Below, in pieces: positions 54,896-64,000 of a DNA stretch of 64,000 bases. Within the stretch, counting starts at the first letter, position 1. Each line of letters starts with the position of its first letter. Origin of the DNA: Ceratopteris richardii (lineage: Eukaryota; Streptophyta; Polypodiopsida; Polypodiales; Pteridaceae). The stretch spans positions 90,804,957 through 90,868,956 of the forward strand of contig CM035427.1 in assembly GCA_020310875.1 (NCBI GenBank). Reading direction: 5' to 3'. A program made the translations under genes and the position numbers. The notes under the pieces were generated by a model. That model was not told the DNA's origin and searched no databases. It saw only the letters and a list, made by a program, of their open reading frames with translations.

Positions 54896-55041
54896 CATGC
54901 ACCTCACTTGAACAAGCAACTGACCTCAGGTGATAAAATAATAAACATGGATGGCCAGTCACATGTTTCATCACTGATTAAAGAAAATAGGTACGTGCCA
55001 TGTAAAAATACATGCATGGAAATGTTCATGGAGCTGGTACA

Positions 55042-58000
55042 TTAATGTGTTTGTGTATGATATGCAGAAATTAAATGGTCATAATGAGGTGTTAATTGTG
55101 TTTTATGTATCCATTGACATTCTTCAATAGAGTGATTTTTGTACTTAACCAAATAACGATGATATTGAGTACCTCTGCGTGTAGTAGTGACATCATGATC
55201 AATGATTTTCTCAGGAACTAAGATTTCAGAGTGTTCTTCAATCAAAGGAGGGTCATCAAGAAGTGGAGCAAGTGGTAAAGTTCCTTTAAAGGGTTTAAGT
55301 AAACTAATATGAAAAGAATTATGAATGGTCCAATGAGATGGAATATCTAATCGAAATGAATTATCATTAATTTTTTCTATAATGCGAAACGGTCCATAAT
55401 AGCGTGGTGCAAGTTTAATTTTAGGATGCTGCAAAATATTTTTGAGACGTCTTTTAATGATACGCAACCATACAAAATCATTTTCCTTGAATTCTTTGGC
55501 TAATCATTTAGTGTTGATAGTACGTGTATATCGCTCTTGACTTTTCCTAATGTGCTCGTGAACATCATGAAGTATAGAAACGTGATCTTGAGCAATAGAA
55601 TCAGCCATTGGAATGTCGGTTTGGGTGAGGGACATGGGAGTGGGAAGCTTTTTACCAAAAACTATTTCAAAAGGTGCACGACCAGTAGTGGTGTGTGAAG
55701 TGTTATTGTAAGCAAATTGAAGCAATGGCAACTTGTCATCCCAGTTATTAGGATTATCCAATGAATAAAAACGCAATAAATCAAGAATAGTACTATTTGT
55801 AGCCTCACTCTGTCCATTACTTTCAGGATGAAATGCAGAGCTAAAATCTATTTTAGAACCAAAATGTTGAAATAAGGCAACCCAAAAATGATTACAAAAC
55901 CTAACATCACGATCAGATAACATTACTTTAGGAAATCCATGATGTGGAAAAATTCATTTAATGAATAATTTTGCAGCTTGAGGTGCAGTCAAAGTTTTTC
56001 TACATGGAATAAAATATGCATATTTACTAAACCTATCAACTATTGTCCAAATCATATCATTATGTGATGAACTGGTAGGAAGACTTGTGATAAAATCCAT
56101 AGAGATTTGTTCCCATGGTTCATTTGGAATAGGAAGTGGCATTAATAATCCAAATGGTTTACCATGATGACGTTTGACACGCTGACATACAATGCATTGA
56201 GAAACATAATGTGCAATGTCTTTTTCCATGTGTGGCCAAAAGAAGAAATCTTTGCAAGCAGAAATGGTGCTTTGTATGCCTCTATGACCCATGTAAGATG
56301 GTTCATGCATTTCTTTAATGACAAAATCTTTAAAAGCTTGGGTTATGCACAATCTATGTTGAAAATAGAGAAAACCATTATGAAATGTATAATGTTCATC
56401 AGATAAAGATGCAGCAGTGTTGAAGTCATGCCATGCACGTGAAAAATACAAAGCAGATGCATAAGTGGAAACCATTTCTTGAAAAGAATGAATTTGGATG
56501 GCAGAAATATTATTCAAAACAACAGAATGCAAAGGAAAACGGCTAAGAGCATCAGCTACGACATTAGCTTTACCTGGCTGATATTGTATCATGGGTTGGA
56601 AATTTTGAATGAATGATGCCCATTTAAGATGCCTATCAGAGATTAAGGGCTGACTTAATAAATGCTTAATAGCCTGTTGATCGGTTTTGATTAATACTTC
56701 AGAGCCCATAAGATAGTGTTTCCAAATTCGCAAAGCATGCACAACCGCTAACAATTCTTTATCATACGTACTATAATTCTGTTCTGAGGGCTTAAGCTTT
56801 CTACTCTCAAATGCAATGGGGTGGTCATTTTGCATTAAAACAACACCTATTCCTGAACCGCTAGCATCAGTAACAACATGAAAGGGTTGTGAAAAATCAG
56901 GTAATTGTAAAACAGGTGCATGTGAAAGTGCATGTTTAAGTTTGTCAAAGGACTGTTGTTGGGTAATTCCCCATGCAAATTTTATTGTCTTTTTCAACAA
57001 CAAGGTAAGAGGCAATGCTAAATAAGAAAAATTTCGAACAAACTTCCTATAGAAACTAGCTAACCCAAGAAAAGAACGAACATCATTGACTGATTGTGGT
57101 GTAGGCCATTCTATGATAACTCTAATCTTTTTCGGATCCACATGCACACCTTCACTTGAAATAATATGTCCTAAATATTCTAGCTTACGCTGAAAGAAAT
57201 AACTCTTTTCAGGATTATCATAAAGTGTGTTCTCTCGTAACAAATGAAAAACTCTTTCAAGATCCTTTTCATGTTCACGATCATTCTTACTGTAAACAAG
57301 AATGTCATCAAAGAATACAAGAACAAAAGCTTGGTAATCAAGAAAAATATTGTTCATCATTCGCGCAAATGTAGCAGGGGCATTAGTAAGTCCAAAGGGC
57401 ATTACCATAAATTCATAATGGCCATTTTGAGTTCTAAATGCAGTCTTAAAAATATCACTTTGTGTCATACGAATCTGATGGTAACCCGATTTAAGATCAA
57501 TTTTACTAAAGACACGAGCTCCTCGTAACCTATCTAAGAGATCATCTATTCGAGGAATAGGGTATCTATTCTTGATCGTGATCTTGTTAAGGGCTCTATA
57601 ATCAATACACATTTGATAAGTTTTATTCTTCTTCTCTACTAAGAGAACTGGTGCTCCAAATGGGGAAGAACTAGGCCTTATAAGTCCTTTTTGTAGTAGG
57701 TCTTCTACTTGATTTTCTATTTCCTTTTGATGTAGTGGGCCATGTCTATAAGGTGCTTTATGAGGAGGAGAACTACCAGGTACTAAGTCTATGCTATGGT
57801 CAAAGGATCCTCGAGATGGTGGTAGTTCAGAGGGATATTCAGACATAAAACAATCCTTATAAGTACTCATGAAAGGTTTATATGCATCTGGAAGTGTATG
57901 AGTATAATCATTGATGACATTGACAAAAACAATGCATGAGTTGAATCCTTTCCTAAATGCACGCTTTACTTGAGTGTGACTAATCAATGGAAATGGCTGG

Positions 58001-59493
58001 AAATCATGCCGTGAAGACAAAGTAATGATTTGACCTTTGGAAACAAACTTAAAGGTATGAGTATGGTAGTCAATACGTGGGTTATAATGGTGACGAAAAG
58101 GCATACCTAGTATAACATCATAAGATTGCAAAGGTGCAATTAAAAATGTTTGTGAATCAACATAAGGGCCTATGCTAATCGTAACATCTTGCACTTCTCA
58201 TGTTACATTATAACGACTACCTTGAAATGCAGCTTTCACTTTATACAAAGAAGGAAACGTTTGTAATTTAAGTTCTTGTACTAATAAATGTGAAATGAAG
58301 TCATGTGAACTACCATCGTCATGTAGAATTGTAACCATTTTGTTATTTATTGTACCCTGCATGCAAAGAAGAGAGTGTAGAGAGATATCGTTACCCAAGG
58401 TACTTAAGTCCTTCTCCAGTGATTCCTCTATCCAAACAGGAGGAATTTCTTCATTATAGACCTCCATGTTATGCAATCGAGTTGTAGCCTGTTTCACATG
58501 AAGAGGTTGCAATCTGCACCTTATTCTTGTATGTCCAAGTTTACCACAATTCCAGCAAGTGATTCGTGGTCGCTTCTGTTGGGCATTCACTACTGAAGTT
58601 TGAAGGGTAGGTGGTTTGGTTGGTTGGAGAGATGAAGCAACGGGTGGAATTGAGTAATTGGATTGTGGAGGACGAGGAAAACTAGGGTGAGATGGGGCAT
58701 TAAAATTACGCTTCATAGGAAATGAAGGTTTAACACGAAATGGTCGTGGACGTGGTTGTTGTAGACGGAGTGACTTGATTATGGACTGAAATTCTTTTTC
58801 TGCATCATAAGCAAAAGATATAGCCTCGTTAAGGGTTGTAGGTCGGAGGGTGTGAAGCTTTGCTTGGATACCAACCTCCAAACCATCTTCGTATTTCTAC
58901 TGCAAGATATCCTCTGATACATCTTCAAGCATTCGTACAAGTAGTAAATTTTGCCAGAACCGCTCTGTGTAGGTAGTAACCGTATCACCCTCCTTCCATG
59001 TAAGGGTCGTCCATGTACGTCGAACATGCAAATGGTATTGAGGAGGAAGAAATGAATCCTTCACGTTTTCTTGAAAAGCCTTCCAAGCTTTTGGACGCTC
59101 CGTACTGTGCCGCAGGACATTCCACCAGAGTTGTGCTTTACCTACTAGATAGTTAGTGGCAAATTTAAATTTTTCACTTTCAGCATACATTTCATCGGTA
59201 TAAAAATCATCAAACTGCGACAACCAAGAAAGTACTAAAGGCCCATCCTTTCGGCCATCAAATCGTAGAAACTGGTAGTTTCTATTACCAATCTTTGAAT
59301 GAGTAACATCAGATTGGGCAGACACAATAGCTTTTACTACTCTCGTAAGGTTGTCTTCCTCAGCTTGCATCTTTTGGAGGATTTCATCATGATGTCGGAT
59401 CTCGTTTTGAGCTCCTTGAAGCTCATGCCGCAAGAGCTCTAGTTGTTGTTCAAGTGTTGCTGCAGGTAGAGGTGAATCACTGTAATCCTCCAT
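55042..59493 (-). pseudogene. gag-pol region of E
   Basis: On the minus strand, gag spans 59493 to about 58480 with zinc knuckle CWNCGKLGHTRIRC (about 58512-58553). Protease lies near 58320 (ILHDDGSSHDFIS). Reverse transcriptase is at about 57770-57080 ([25 protein letters not shown]) and RNase H at about 56960-56560 (VVTDASGSGIGVVL). The integrase zinc-binding part is at about 56330-56170 and the core at about 56110-55504. A chromodomain lies at about 55220-55090 (YHRYLVKYKNHSIEECQW), which places it among chromoviruses, whose chromodomains steer insertion to marked chromatin. It looks close to whole, with a few breaks. Confidence 0.92.
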
Positions 59494-60133
59494 GGTGCTC
59501 TTGGATCCTTGCTCTCAACCTTGCTTGGTATTTTGAACACTCAATCAAGTGCCACCCAATGATTTTGAAGGAATTCACACTTCCAAGCTAGCTCATTGGA
59601 AAGTTCGTTCCGAGAGCTTTCCAACGGTATATTACACGCCTCAATCGGACCTACGGATTGAAAGTTACACTTAATTCTTTGTTGGGTCCATCCTTGAAAT
59701 CGCCGCGAGTGCCTTGCACAAGTACCAAAGAAAGAGAACTTGAATAACAACTCCAAGAGATGGTGGAGTGGTCAAAGTACTTCGCTTGAAAGTAGGAGGT
59801 TGTGGTTTCAAATCCTCCTACCTTAGGGACTCTAAACCTCTCTATTACCACTCAAAAATTAAAATTATCTCGCGCGTAGCCAACGGCTGCCAACGGTCGC
59901 CAAGGGAGCCTTGGGTGCCAATGTTGCCAATGTATTGCGTAATTTCTTTGCCTTAGTCGACGCCTTAGTCGATGCCTTAGTCGACGCCTTAGAGTAAGCC
60001 GAAGGAGAAGACGTAGGTTCTGGTTCTGGATCAGAAACAGAAACCGAAACCGAAACCGAAACCGGAGACGGAGACGGAGATGGAATCGCGAACAGAGAAC
60101 AGAGAACAGAACCCTCTGTATTGACGCGTGCAG
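59494..60133 (-). other. Leader of E
   Basis: This is noncoding sequence between the primer site and gag. It contains short simple repeats: 'cttagtcgacgc' units at about 59955-59995 and 'gaaacc'/'ggagac' units at about 60035-60085. It also contains a tRNA-like stretch on the plus strand (separate entry). Confidence 0.7.
59760..59823 (+). other. tRNA-like stretch in the leader of E
   Basis: It resembles the A-box and B-box layout of a tRNA or tRNA-derived SINE head: a D-arm-like TGGAGTGGTCAAAGTAC and a B-box-like GGTTTCAAATCC, followed by TCCTACC pairing with GTAGGAGG. A full cloverleaf is not evident, so I do not call a tRNA gene. Confidence 0.3.
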
Positions 60134-60147
60134 AGCTCTGATACCAC

Positions 60148-60643
60148 TGTTGTCAGGATCTTGCTCACGCGCATACAGAGATTACGGGCACAGAAAACAC
60201 ACAGAGAATAGACGCAACAAGAGACGAGACAGAACGCAATATTGGGTGCAATCGCCCCCCATGCACTCTGTTTCGACAGTCCACAGAGTGCATGTATTTA
60301 TAGGACTTTTGATTACATCGAAAAGAGTGGTTACAAGAGGGTGGCTTCAAAAAGCAGGCATGAAACTAAAAGTTGATAACTTTTACAGAAAGCCATTGCT
60401 TTCAATAACAGAAACTGTGGTCTACAACGACCCTTATTCTAACCATTACTTTTCTAACAATAGAACCTTCTACGCAAGTTTATTTACAAAATAAATAATA
60501 ATTATTCGGATTATTGATGTCCGCCCTTTCACGCCTTGCACGCTCCTCACGAACCTTCGGCTGCTATATCAGAAACATCAAAAACATATTAATACATTAA
60601 TAATATAACACTTTAGCAATGTATTGTTCAATAATATACAACA
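60148..60643 (-). repeat. 5' LTR of E (right copy)
   Basis: It lies beside the primer site, with the same termini and length as the left copy, and is followed by CAAAC. Confidence 0.95.
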
Positions 60644-60648
60644 CAAAC

Positions 60649-62719
60649 ACACACATATGACTAACCATAGGCTTATGACCATTCCAAGCCTCATAAGGAG
60701 TGATGACTCTCAATGCTTTTGTAGGGCAGCGATTCAACACATAGTTTGCACACATGACCGCTTCCATCCAAAACTTATGAGGAAGATGTTTTCCTTTAAC
60801 CATACATCGTGCCATTTCAAGTAAAGTTCTAGTTTTACGCTCGGCAACACCATTTTGTTGAGGTGTATATGACACCGTACATTGGTGTGAAATACCTCTT
60901 TCATGAAGAAAAGCATTAAACTCATGTGAGATGTATTCACCACCACGATCCGTGCGTAGAGTCAAAAGCTTTTGTCAAGAAACATTTTCAGCCATAGCTA
61001 AAAATGCTTTGAAGCAAGAAAATACCTCATTCTTTGCTTTCATAGGATACACCCATGTATGGCGAGTAGCATCATCAATGAAGGTCACAAAATATACATG
61101 CTTCCCAAAAGATGGAGTCTTGACCTGACCACATACATCACTATGAACAAGTTGCAATTTTCTTGTAGTGTGTGTATGACTATCTTTTGGAAAAGAAGCA
61201 CGATGCATTTTTCCAAGAATGCAACCTTCACATGCATGCTTTTCAATGGACTCAAGTGTAGGCAAGCCAATAACCATGTCCTTCTTTTGCAAGTAGAGCA
61301 AACTATTGAAGTTTAAATGACCAAAACGAGCATGCCAAAGCTCCATTTCAGCCATGGAAGAAGTATGAGCAAATAAGGCATTCGAGGCAGCCCTCTTGTA
61401 TGTATCCATGCGATACAAACCATTACATAATGTACCGGACATCATGATAACATCACCATTGCTGAAATCATGAACCATACACTTATCATCAACAAAGTGT
61501 ACATGAAGTCCAGCTTTGACAATCAACGAAACTGAAATTAAGTTCTTCGTGAAACCGGGCACATACAATGCATTTTTCAAGAGAATCACACCTCCATTTG
61601 CATTCGTAAGCTCAATTTCTCCTACTCCAATGATAGGATAAGAGGCATTGTTTGCACACACCACATGTCCTCCTTTAGGTGCATCTTTCAAAGAGGCAAA
61701 AAATCTTTTGCATGATGTTATGTGCTTTGAAGCACCACTATCAAAGAACCAATCCGAATCAGCCTCCCTAACAACCATACATTTAGAATGTAAAGCAGCA
61801 TCATAATGGCATGTAACAACGCATGCCCAAAAATCTTGAGCCATGTTAGCTTCATCATTCTTTGCATTTGCTGAATTTTCAGCAATAGACATGCCGGATT
61901 CCTTCTTCTTTTCATTGCATTTAGCAGGCTTTCTACACTCATCAATAGTATGACCAGCCTTTTGGCAATATTTGCATCTCTTCTTCTTTTGCAAATCACC
62001 ATCATTAGAGGAATGAGTGGAAGAGGAAGCTTGAGGCTTTGGTTTTGATGAACCCAAAGCTGAACCATACTTGCTTTTCCCCTTTTGTGATATAGCAAGT
62101 GCTTGAGTTCCCTCAATCAAACCACTCCTATTCACTCTAGATTGCTCTTCTTGCAAAAGAAGAGACACAACTTCATCAAATGCATACATATTAGGATTTC
62201 CTTTTGCAACCAAACGAAGTGTAGTAGCAAAGCTTTGAAAAGATTCCGGTAATCCTTTCAACAATGTAGAAATGAGTGATGCATCCAGAATGATCTCATC
62301 TATGTTTTGCCAATTGCTCTTTCAAGTCCTTGATGCGTGTCACATACACATCCACTGACAGAAGCAAGAGTGTCCCATGCCTGTCTCGATGTAGAACATG
62401 ACCGAATGTATGGAACTATATGACGCTTCACTGAAAGCGCAATCAAAGCATGAGCTTGAGAATCTTTTCCATCCCATCTAAGCTTCTCCTGTGTAGGTGG
62501 AGAAGGAGAAACCACTGTACTCGAAGAAGAAGCTCCATCTGTGATAGTGGATTGTGAAGTAGAAGCACCTGCCGGTCTTCGATCTACATCTGCCACTATG
62601 TTCCAAAGTTGTTTTGCAACAAGAACATGCTTCATCATGTAAGACCACATCAGATAGTTGGTCCCATCAAGCTTATCTTCAGCTTGAAGCATGCCAAACA
62701 AGTCATTGCTGCCCGCCAT
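60649..62719 (-). pseudogene. D coding region, right part: gag, protease, integrase
   Basis: On the minus strand, gag starts MAGSNDLFGMLQ at 62719 (DKLDGTNYLMWSYMM). A zinc knuckle (CKYCQKAGHTIDEC) lies near 61970, and protease near 61760 (WFFDSGASKHITS). The integrase zinc-binding part is at about 61340-61210 (ELWHARFGHLN, CEGCILGKMHR), and the core at about 61170-60650 (LVHSDVCGQVKTP, TPQQNGVAERKTRTLLEMAR). It stops at the insertion of E. It is broken in a few places. Confidence 0.88.
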
Positions 62720-62839
62720 TTCACTAAGGAACAAGAATGTGACAAAATCTTCACTTCGATGAAAGCTGAAATGAGTGCTGAAATTTTAGCTCACAAACTG
62801 TCACTCTGATGGTGATTCTGAGTGCACGAATGGCTGGTA

Positions 62840-62927
62840 CAACTCTAAAGTATCAAAGGGCTGGTACAAAGTAGGATTTGGCGATACCTACTCATTCTCT
62901 TGGAGTGTCCATCCATCAATCCCAACA
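62840..62927 (+). repeat. 3' LTR of C, tail
   Basis: It matches 47085-47172 (aactctaaagtatcaaaggg ... ccatcaatcccaaca). The B LTR continues after it. Confidence 0.8.
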
Positions 62928-62932
62928 CGTGA

Positions 62933-63376
62933 GATATTAGCACATCTTTACTCTCTCGTCTATTTACTGATGCACCTCTGAACTGTCGGGAAGGTTCGGT
63001 GATTTGCTAAACACCATTCTCAGTGTGTAGTCCATCATTTTTTATGAAATCACTCATGATTGGTAGCTATCTAAGATAATTAGAGTTTTCAAAAAAGAAT
63101 TAAGCTAATTGTTACTATGCTTTGAGAATTGTTCAAAACATTGAACAAATATAGAAACAAGAATAGAAAGTTTTTTGTTCTTGGATCAATTCCTACCTAT
63201 ATGTTTTGATCCATGGATTAGTGGATCATGTTCCAAGAAAACATATGTGTTTATTTGTGATCATTAGCATGCTAAAGAGGCCCACTACACTCTCTAGTAG
63301 TTGTTCTTGGCTAGTGTGAAGAAGGTTTAAGAAACACCTATTCATCTCTGAATATTATCCTCCATCTCATCCAATA
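62933..63376 (+). repeat. 3' LTR of B, second part
   Basis: It matches about 40900-41339 of the 5' LTR of B (tgctaaacaccattctcagt ... ccatctcatccaa) and is followed by GATAG. Confidence 0.88.
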
Positions 63377-64000
63377 GATAGCACATACATGGCTTGATTG
63401 CTTGATACATTAGCCAATTTTCATGTCACTCCACATTGTGAGTGGTTTTGTAGATTCAGAGGTCAGAGCCATTGATGTATGCACATGCTTGATTGTACGA
63501 CATATGAAGTTGATGGTGGAAGAGATGTATGCCTTATGCTACCTAGTGGAGCATCACTTATACTCAGACATGCATGCTATGTGCCTTCATTCCCTATGAG
63601 CTTGATTTCAATTAGTTAGTTACAAGAGAGGAGATATTATGCATTCCTTGGTGAGCATCATTCTTAGTTGCAAGTTGGGACAACCTATGCTTGTCAAAGG
63701 TGCCAATGTTGGGCACATGTATCCACTACAGATACTCCATGTGAGAGATAATCTCATCTTAGTGGGAGTTCAACCTTATTTGCCATGTGAGACTCGTCTT
63801 GTCTCATTTTGTCTACCTACACATAGCCCTACTGACATTCATGATGCACATGTATGGCGGGGTTTAGATGATTAGATAGATGCACATATAGAGCATGATA
63901 TAGATGTTCATGATGCTTATGTAAAGCATGATTTTATTGATCATATAGATGCTCTTATGAAGTGCACTTTAGATGATCAGCTTGTTGCTTTAGAGCATGA
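63377..64000 (+). mobile_element. Element F, right arm: copia protease and pre-integrase region, continues past window
   Basis: It begins at the GATAG duplicated by B and continues the copia text with a FHVTPHCEWF-type protease region (about 63420-63450) and a YVPSFPMSLISIS-type segment (about 63570-63620). It runs off the right edge. It is broken in several places. Confidence 0.7.

Larger units (their letters stand above)
54078..60643 (-). mobile_element. Element E: chromodomain Ty3/gypsy retrotransposon, near complete
   Basis: E is 6566 bp with two 496-bp LTRs and an exact target duplication CAAAC (54073-54077 and 60644-60648), inserted in the integrase region of D. The primer site (TGGTATCAGAGC on the minus strand) lies at about 60134-60145. 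Gag, protease, reverse transcriptase, RNase H, integrase and a chromodomain are all readable. The LTRs differ at about ten sites by eye, so it is fairly young and the youngest layer of the right-hand nest. It looks close to whole, with a few breaks. Element L is a related older copy. Confidence 0.95.
51533..62839 (-). mobile_element. Element D: Ty1/copia retrotransposon containing gypsy E
   Basis: D is a minus-strand copia element of a lineage distinct from A, B and C. The one recognised LTR is 51533-51870 (on the plus strand TGTTGAGTGTGTG to GGGAGTGACA), with the purine-rich tract beside it at about 51871-51885. The coding region runs from the gag start at about 62719 leftward to 51873 and is interrupted within integrase by element E (54078-60643, TSD CAAAC). 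The right LTR was not recognised, so the right edge is approximate. It is broken in a handful of places, and much of the text is well preserved. Confidence 0.8.
46100..62927 (+). mobile_element. Element C: Ty1/copia retrotransposon containing D and E
   Basis: C has its 5' LTR at 46100-47172, primer site TGGTATCAGAGC at 47174-47185 and coding region 47198-51305. The purine tract TTGAGGGGGAG precedes a 3' LTR that starts at 51353 and is interrupted by D at 51533. The LTR tail reappears at about 62840-62927. The flanks GGTGA (46095-46099) and CGTGA (62928-62932) differ at one base and sit within the LTR of B. It is broken in several places and closely related to A and B. Confidence 0.82.
40294..63376 (+). 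mobile_element. Element B: Ty1/copia retrotransposon containing C, D and E
   Basis: The 5' LTR is 40294-41339, the primer site 41340-41351 (tggtaccagagc) and the coding region 41365-45480. The 3' LTR starts at 45499 and is split by element C, resuming at 62933 and ending at 63376. The target duplication is GATAG (40289-40293 and 63377-63381), an exact match across 23 kb that confirms the nest. It is of the same lineage as A and C and is broken in many places. Confidence 0.88.

Noticed and set aside
59940-60000. GTCGATGCC-like phrases in the leader of E resembling the intronic palindrome
   Set aside because: These are half-units within a 'cttagtcgacgc' simple repeat and lack the palindromic partner, so a link to transposon T is unsupported.

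Overview
This window looks like nuclear DNA of a land plant with a large, repeat-packed genome. The evidence is Ty1/copia and Ty3/gypsy retrotransposons with initiator-Met tRNA primer sites, plant-style GT-AG introns, TATAAATA boxes, long GATA microsatellites and deep nesting. The sequence alone does not say whether it is a conifer, fern, lycophyte, moss or other group. Nearly everything is transposon. I see one apparently intact multi-exon gene, and it sits inside a DNA transposon.

Left half (1-31 kb), four levels deep. An old gypsy element (called M, arms 3464-5487 and 26942-about 29906) carries a minus-strand gypsy copy (L, 1-3463) and a copia element (J, 5488-26941). Inserted in the 5' leader of J is what I judge to be an undescribed DNA transposon (T, 6193-22333). 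T has 26-bp imperfect terminal inverted repeats (21 of 26 match) and a GGGT target duplication. T itself carries a younger, nearly whole copia element (A, 8083-14889).

Transposon T holds two divergently transcribed genes around a 1.1-kb central region. Leftward is a long transposase-like gene with an RNase-H-like signature (LLIDGMD, LQLDNTARENKN, LVGHTHDHID) resembling the DUF7869 family. It is now interrupted by element A and two stop codons. Rightward is a six-exon gene for a 979-residue protein that joins a ParB-like domain to a beta-class (N4-cytosine/N6-adenine type) DNA methyltransferase. All five introns have good splice sites and keep frame. Introns 1 and 3 contain about 27 copies of a 19-bp palindrome, GTCGATGCCWGGCATCGAC, found nowhere else in the window. 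ParB-family proteins typically bind palindromes, so these arrays could be the element's own recognition sites; that is inference. A second, truncated copy of T lies at about 29907-30897 and shows the same terminus.

Middle (30.9-37.6 kb): tetranucleotide and TA microsatellites, then a minus-strand copia element (G, 31526-37604, TSD TCTAT).

Right half (37.6-64 kb), five levels deep. Copia F (arms up to 40293 and from 63377) contains copia B (40294-63376, TSD GATAG). B contains copia C (46100-62927), C contains minus-strand copia D (51533-about 62839), and D contains a chromodomain gypsy E (54078-60643, TSD CAAAC). The nesting gives the relative order of insertion. No rRNA, CRISPR or ordinary host gene was recognised; one tRNA-like stretch lies in the leader of E.
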